Shown here in pieces: positions 60,053 to 64,000 of a DNA stretch of 64,000 nucleotides. Within the stretch, counting starts at the first letter, position 1; every line of letters begins with the position of its first letter. Below the pieces are notes generated by a model, which was not told the origin of the DNA, did no database searches, and saw nothing but the letters and a program-made list of their open reading frames with translations. This stretch comes from JAGWBJ01 sp034423015 (GTDB taxonomy: Bacteria; Chloroflexota; Dehalococcoidia; Lucifugimonadales; JAGWBF01): positions 18,317-82,316 of the forward strand of contig DAOUJG010000056.1 in assembly GCA_034423015.1 (NCBI GenBank), written 5' to 3'. A program made the translations under genes and the position numbers.

Positions 60053-61750
60053 TTAGGACAGGCCCACAGTGTTGCCGTCGGCGTCGACGTCGATGCGATA
60101 GGCGGCCATGTCCCGGCCCAGGCCGGGCATGGTGCTGATGTCCCCCGCCAGCGGGTACAGGAACCCTGCGCCGGTGGAGGCCCGCACGTCCCGTATGGGG
60201 AAGACGTAGCCGCTGGGCACGCCCTTCCACGAGGGGTCGTGGGACAGGGACAGGGGGGTCTTGGCGATGCACAGGGGCAGGTTGCCCCAGCCCAGCGCCT
60301 CGTAGCGGCGGATCTGCCGGTCGGCGGCCGGGTCGTAGGACGCCCCGTCGGCGTTGTACACGTTGGTCACCAGCGCGTGGATCTTCTCCTTGATCGAGGC
60401 GTCGTCCTCGTATAGGAAACGGAAATCGGAGGGCTGGGACGCAGCCTGCCGGACCAGCTCGGCCAGCTCTGCAGCCCCCTTGCCCCCGTCGGCGAAGGCG
60501 GTGCTGGGGGCGCACCCGGCGGCCCCGGCCTCCAGCGCCTTCTCCCTGAGCAGGTCCACCTCGGCGTCCGTGTCCCCCTCGAACCGGTTCACCGCCACCA
60601 CCACCGGCGCCCCGAACTGCCGCGCGATCCCCACGGCCCACATCATGTTGGCCGCGCCTTTCTCCAGCGCGGGAAGGTTCTCCTTGCCCAGCTCCTCGGG
60701 CAGCGGGCGGCCGGCCACCACCCGTCCCAGGCCCCCGTGCATCTTCAGGGCCCTCACCGTGCAGGTGACCACGACGCAGCTGGGGCGCAGCCCCGACTGG
60801 CGGGCCACGATGTCCATGAACTTCTCCAGGCCGCAGTCGGCCCCGAACCCCGACTCGGTGACCACGTAGTCGGCCAGGCTCAGGGCGATGCGGTCCGCCA
60901 GCACAGAGTTGTTCCCCTGGGCGATGTTGGCGAAGGGTCCCGCGTGGACCAGGCACGGCTGGCCCTCCAGCGTCTGGACCAGGTTGGGCTTGATGGCGTC
61001 CTTCAGGATTACCGTCATGGCCCCCGCGGCCCGTAGCTGCTCCACGTCGACCGGCTTACGGTCCCGCGTGTAGCCGACGACGATGCGGGCGAGGCGCTCC
61101 CGCAGGTCCTTCTGGTCGCTGGTCAGGCCGATGATGGCCATCACCTCGGACGCGGCGGTGATGTCGAACCCCGTCTCGCGGGTCACGCCGTTGGCCCTGC
61201 CGCCCAGCCCGGTGACCACGTTGCGGAGCACCCGGTCGTTCACGTCTATGACCCGCCGCCAGGTGACCGACGCCTGGTCGATCTCCAGCGGGTTGCCGTG
61301 CATCAGGCTGGCGTCGAGGATGGCGGCCAGCAGGTTATGGGCGGCGCTCACCGCGTGGATGTCCCCCGTGAAGTGGAGGTTGATGTCCTCCATGGGGACC
61401 ACCTGGGACCATCCGCCGCCGGTGCCTCCCCCCTTTATGCCGAACACGGGCCCCATGGACGGCTCCCGGATGCACTCGATGACCCGCTCCCCCAGCACGC
61501 CCAGACCCTGGGTCAGCCCCGTGGTGGTGACCGTCTTTCCCTCCCCCAGGGGCGTGGGGGTGATCCCGGTGACCACCACCAGCTTGCCCTGGGGCCTGTC
61601 CTTGAGCCGCTCCAGGGAGTCCAGGGACACCTTGGCCTTGTGGCGGCCGTAGGGCTCCACCTCGTCGGCGAGCAGGCCCGCCTCGTCGGCCACCTGCATG
61701 ATGGGCTTGAGCGGGACGGACCGGGCGATCTCCAGGTCACTCTTCGGCAT
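60053..61750 (-). CDS. fhs: Formate-tetrahydrofolate ligase
   Basis: A 565-residue enzyme making 10-formyl-tetrahydrofolate from formate, ATP and THF. Start MPKSDLEIARSVPLKPIMQV, P-loop TPTPLGEGKTVTTTGL near residues 65-80, and EPSMGPVFGIKGGGTGGGW-type sequence (in part GPVFGIKGGGTGGG) are conserved. FTGDIHAVSAAHNLLAAILD, NGVTRETGFDITAASEVMA and ESGFGADCGLEKFMDI follow. It may serve one-carbon supply or formate use; no other Wood-Ljungdahl genes are seen. A promoter-like element lies upstream at 61863-61892. Confidence 0.96.
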   Translation of the reverse strand: MPKSDLEIARSVPLKPIMQVADEAGLLADEVEPYGRHKAKVSLDSLERLKDRPQGKLVVVTGITPTPLGEGKTVTTTGLTQGLGVLGERVIECIREPSMGPVFGIKGGGTGGGWSQVVPMEDINLHFTGDIHAVSAAHNLLAAILDASLMHGNPLEIDQASVTWRRVIDVNDRVLRNVVTGLGGRANGVTRETGFDITAASEVMAIIGLTSDQKDLRERLARIVVGYTRDRKPVDVEQLRAAGAMTVILKDAIKPNLVQTLEGQPCLVHAGPFANIAQGNNSVLADRIALSLADYVVTESGFGADCGLEKFMDIVARQSGLRPSCVVVTCTVRALKMHGGLGRVVAGRPLPEELGKENLPALEKGAANMMWAVGIARQFGAPVVVAVNRFEGDTDAEVDLLREKALEAGAAGCAPSTAFADGGKGAAELAELVRQAASQPSDFRFLYEDDASIKEKIHALVTNVYNADGASYDPAADRQIRRYEALGWGNLPLCIAKTPLSLSHDPSWKGVPSGYVFPIRDVRASTGAGFLYPLAGDISTMPGLGRDMAAYRIDVDADGNTVGLS

Positions 61751-61862
61751 GGGTCTTGACTCCCTCTACTGCATTGGTCCAAGGGCGTTGGCTGCGGGCT
61801 TCAGCAGGCGGGGTCAGGTAGCCGACAGCGGCGCCCCTTCCACCCTGTCGTTTGACCATACC

Positions 61863-61892
61863 ATTCTACCAGCCATGCTCCGCTCCGGCCAA
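61863..61892 (-). promoter_or_regulatory. Possible promoter of fhs
   Basis: On the minus strand TTGGCC (61887-61892) and TAGAAT (61863-61868) with an 18-nt spacer, leaving a leader of about 105 nt. The -35 matches TTGACA at four of six positions, so confidence is modest. Confidence 0.4.
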
Positions 61893-61983
61893 CGAGGGAG
61901 GCGAGAATGGGCAATGTAGAGGGGCAGGATGGTCAGAGCTGACCGGACCTGCCTCGAAGTCCCCGATGGCCCTGGGCAGAAGG

Positions 61984-62874
61984 CTAGGGCGTGGCCGGGG
62001 GCGGCGAGCCCGCCGGGACCTCTTCCGGGGCCCGGGCCGCCATGCGCCTGCGGGACGCCCCGAGGTGACGCCTCAGGCCCGAGTAGGCCAGGGCCACGAC
62101 GAAGAGGGCTGCCGACAGGAGCACCACGCTGGCGCCCGAGGAGACGTCGATCCACCAGCTCACGTATATGCCCATCAGCCCGCAGAAGGCACCCAGGCCA
62201 GTGGACAGGACCACCATCCGGCGGAAGCTGTTGGTCAGCAGCCGGGCCACGATGGGCGGGATCACGATGGCCGCCGCTATCAGGGTGGCCCCCAGCACCT
62301 GCAGCGAGACGACGATGGTCGCCGCCAGCACCAGGGAGAACATGGCGTCTATCCAGCCCGTGGGCACGCCGTAGAAGCGGGCCACCTCCTGGTCGAAGGT
62401 GGCGAACAGCAGCAGCTTGAAGCCCAGGAACACTATCACCACCGCGGCCGCGCTCACCGCCGCGATGGCCGCCAAGTCCCCCGGGGAGACCCCCAGGATG
62501 TTGCCGAAGAGGGCCGCCTCGAAGTCCCGGGTGAAGGTCTTGTACCGGCTGATGACGGCCACGCCGATGGCGAAGCTGGAGGTGGTGATGATGCCGATGG
62601 CCGCGTCCGCCCCTATCTGCCTCTTTCGCGTGGTCAGGGTGATGAGCAGCGCCGTCAGGAACCCCCAGATGCTCGCCCCCACGAAGAACCCCATGAAGGG
62701 TATCACGTAGCTGACCACGGCCCCCCCGAAGACGGCGTGGGCCATGCCGTGGCCGATGTACGCCATGCGCCGGAGGACTATGTAGACCCCCATCAGCCCG
62801 CACAGGCCGCCGGCCAGGGTCGTGGCCGCTGTTCCCAGGACGAAGAAGTCGTACTGGAAGGGGTCAAGCAGCAT
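61984..62874 (-). CDS. Metal ABC transporter permease (ZnuB/MntB type)
   Basis: A 296-residue ABC-3 permease for zinc or manganese uptake. About eight helices are visible, starting FFVLGTAATTLAGGLCGLMGVY. Family motifs include VLRRMAYIGHGMAHAVFGG, LFGNILGVSPGDLAAIAAV, SLQVLGATLIAAAIVIPPIVARLL and IYVSWWIDVSSGASVVLLSA. The ATG at 62874 overlaps the end of the ATPase gene by 11 nt. The C-terminal tail is Arg/Pro/Ala-rich. The metal is not certain from the permease alone. Confidence 0.92.
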   Translation of the reverse strand: MLLDPFQYDFFVLGTAATTLAGGLCGLMGVYIVLRRMAYIGHGMAHAVFGGAVVSYVIPFMGFFVGASIWGFLTALLITLTTRKRQIGADAAIGIITTSSFAIGVAVISRYKTFTRDFEAALFGNILGVSPGDLAAIAAVSAAAVVIVFLGFKLLLFATFDQEVARFYGVPTGWIDAMFSLVLAATIVVSLQVLGATLIAAAIVIPPIVARLLTNSFRRMVVLSTGLGAFCGLMGIYVSWWIDVSSGASVVLLSAALFVVALAYSGLRRHLGASRRRMAARAPEEVPAGSPPPATP

Positions 62875-63754
62875 CGGGTCCCTCCCCGACCTCTGGCTCC
62901 TGCGATGGAGGCCGGCCCTCTCCGTTGGAGCCCCTGTTCGACCCCCCATTGGAGCCAAAATAGTGCGGGCTCTCGGCCACCAGGGTCATCCCCTGGTAGC
63001 GGATCACCGGCATCTCGGCGCCGTAGGTCAGCCGGAAGGTCTCCTCGGTGAACACCTGGGAGGGCGGCCCCTGGTCCACCAGTCGCCCGTTGAGGCACAC
63101 CACCCACGGCAGGTGGGCGGCCACGGAGTTGATCTCGTGGGTGGTCATCACGATGGTCACTCCCTGGTGGTTCAGGTCGTGGAGCAGGTGCATCATGTCG
63201 TCCCGGGTCTTGATGTCCACCCCCGACGTCGGCTCGTCCAGGAGCAGCAGCGACGGGCTGCTGACCAGGGCCCTGGCCAGGAACGCCCTCTGCTGCTGCC
63301 CGCCGGACAGCTCCTGGATGTGGCGCCCCGTCAGGTGCGCGATCCCCAGGCGCTCCAGCATCTCCAGGGCCAGCTTGCGCTCCCTGCGGCCGTACCACGG
63401 GAACAGGAGGTTCTCCATGGTGCGGCCCATCATTACGACCTCTTCCACCGTGACGGGAAAGTTCCAGTCGATGGTCTCTAGCTGGGGCACGTAGCCCGCC
63501 CTGGGCCTCCGCCGGTCGGTGGGCCTCCCATCCACCAGGACCCGGCCCTGGTAGACGTCCACCGCCCCCAATATGGACCGCAGCAGGGTGGTCTTTCCCG
63601 ACCCACTGGGCCCCAGCAACCCGACGAACTCTCCCGGGGCCACCGACAGGCTCACGTCGGACAGGACGGGCTGGCCGTCGTAGCCGCAGGTGAGCCCCTG
63701 GACCTCGATGATCGGCTCCGAGGCTGGGTGCTGGTGTGGAAACGGGTGAAGCAT
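62864..63754 (-). CDS. Metal ABC transporter ATP-binding protein (ZnuC/MntA type)
   Basis: A 296-residue ATPase. Walker A GPSGSGKTTLLRSILG, Q-loop YVPQLETIDWNFPVTVEEVV (typical of metal importers), signature ELSGGQQQRAFLARAL, Walker B LLLLDEPTSGVDIKT and H-loop IVMTTHEINSVA are intact. An unusual C-terminal tail after residue about 260 is Gly/Asn/Ser-rich (SNGGSNRGSNGEG) and not conserved. Together with the permease and the partial binding protein it forms a high-affinity uptake operon. Confidence 0.94.
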   Translation of the reverse strand: MLHPFPHQHPASEPIIEVQGLTCGYDGQPVLSDVSLSVAPGEFVGLLGPSGSGKTTLLRSILGAVDVYQGRVLVDGRPTDRRRPRAGYVPQLETIDWNFPVTVEEVVMMGRTMENLLFPWYGRRERKLALEMLERLGIAHLTGRHIQELSGGQQQRAFLARALVSSPSLLLLDEPTSGVDIKTRDDMMHLLHDLNHQGVTIVMTTHEINSVAAHLPWVVCLNGRLVDQGPPSQVFTEETFRLTYGAEMPVIRYQGMTLVAESPHYFGSNGGSNRGSNGEGRPPSQEPEVGEGPDAA

Positions 63755-63775
63755 CTGTGTTCGCCTGTGAGTGGG

Positions 63776-64000
63776 CTACTGGGGATACGTTGCCGAGCTG
63801 TCGCCCTCGAACACCGGCCCGGGGTCGAACCCCGCCAGGGCGTCGGCGTTGCCGCCCAGGGCCGTCATCATTACCTCCATGTTCTGCAGCATGAGGCCCA
63901 GGTACGAGTGCCTGGGGCCCCCGGGCGCCCCCGGCAGGTCGTCGTCGGCCAGCTCGTCCACGAAGGTCGCGCCGCCCTCACTGGCGATCCGCTCCATCAC
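63776..64000 (-). CDS. Metal ABC transporter substrate-binding protein, C-terminal part
   Basis: The reading frame is open at the right edge; only the last 75 codons are inside. The visible segment has ATFVDELADDDLPG and HSYLGLMLQNMEVMMTALGG, the end of the TroA/ZnuA fold, and finishes SSATYPQ. It would be the periplasmic-side zinc or manganese receptor of the downstream ATPase and permease. The gene is the first of the operon, 21 nt before the ATPase. Confidence 0.85.
   Translation of the reverse strand: MMERIASEGGATFVDELADDDLPGAPGGPRHSYLGLMLQNMEVMMTALGGNADALAGFDPGPVFEGDSSATYPQ

Noticed and set aside
1..64000. tRNA, rRNA, integrase or insertion sequence
   Set aside because: Nothing with cloverleaf, rRNA-like conserved stretches, transposase motifs or terminal inverted repeats was seen on reading.

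Overview
The window is about 64 kb of GC-rich bacterial chromosome. Genes lie on both strands, many starts are GTG or TTG, and many neighbours share 4-nt ATGA/GTGA overlaps. The gene mix suggests an uncultured Chloroflexota lineage (Dehalococcoidia/SAR202-like): several NHL beta-propeller proteins, a family III CoA-transferase, a fused hydantoinase, an LLM flavin enzyme, DUF1028, DUF1800 and a GMC oxidoreductase. This assignment is inferred from gene content, because no rRNA or other taxonomic marker is present. I saw no tRNA, rRNA, CRISPR array or intact transposase.

1-10.2 kb is a defence locus, a type I restriction-modification operon with cargo. The order is hsdM (5' end cut), a frameshifted DUF2442 gene, a 30-aa membrane peptide, hsdS, a trypsin-like protease, a decayed copy of the hsdR 5' end, a DUF3644 protein with a HEPN-type RNxxxH motif, a putative antitoxin, a PIN toxin, hsdR, and a YgjP-like metallopeptidase. 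The middle is visibly richer in A+T than its surroundings. The hsdR scar suggests the order was changed by recombination.

10.2-30 kb is mixed chromosomal metabolism and repair: GMC oxidoreductase plus 1-Cys peroxiredoxin, an agmatinase-family enzyme, ChrA, a lipoprotein esterase, YdeI, SDR, aldo-keto reductase, RecQ and RecN (convergent), a thioredoxin-fold lipoprotein, BioY, a soluble histidine kinase, SulP, a P-loop protein, and VapB with a wrecked VapC. The thioredoxin-fold gene carries an in-frame TGA exactly where the first Cys of CxxC should be. A hairpin just downstream fits the bacterial SECIS pattern, so it is a candidate selenoprotein.

30-45 kb holds an ammonium transporter, an ABC-2 exporter pair, and a rightward catabolic cluster: fused HyuA-HyuB, M20 hydrolase, pyruvate kinase, CitE-like lyase, CaiB-type CoA-transferase, DUF1028 and an NHL protein. 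The cluster looks built for breaking down cyclic amides and hydroxy-acids, but the substrate cannot be read from sequence. The M20 protein and the adjacent alpha/beta-hydrolase both lack canonical catalytic residues.

45-64 kb has an AllA-like protein, a tightly coupled leftward operon (zinc ribbon, TPR, serine hydrolase, YbaK), and a metal-handling pair made of a CDF exporter with a His-repeat N-terminus and a convergent 79-aa His/Cys-repeat protein. These are followed by an aminotransferase, DUF1800, NHL, amidase, an SplB-like radical SAM gene with a LexA-box-like site, three tandem NHL paralogues, an LLM oxidoreductase, formate-THF ligase and a metal ABC importer that runs off the right edge.
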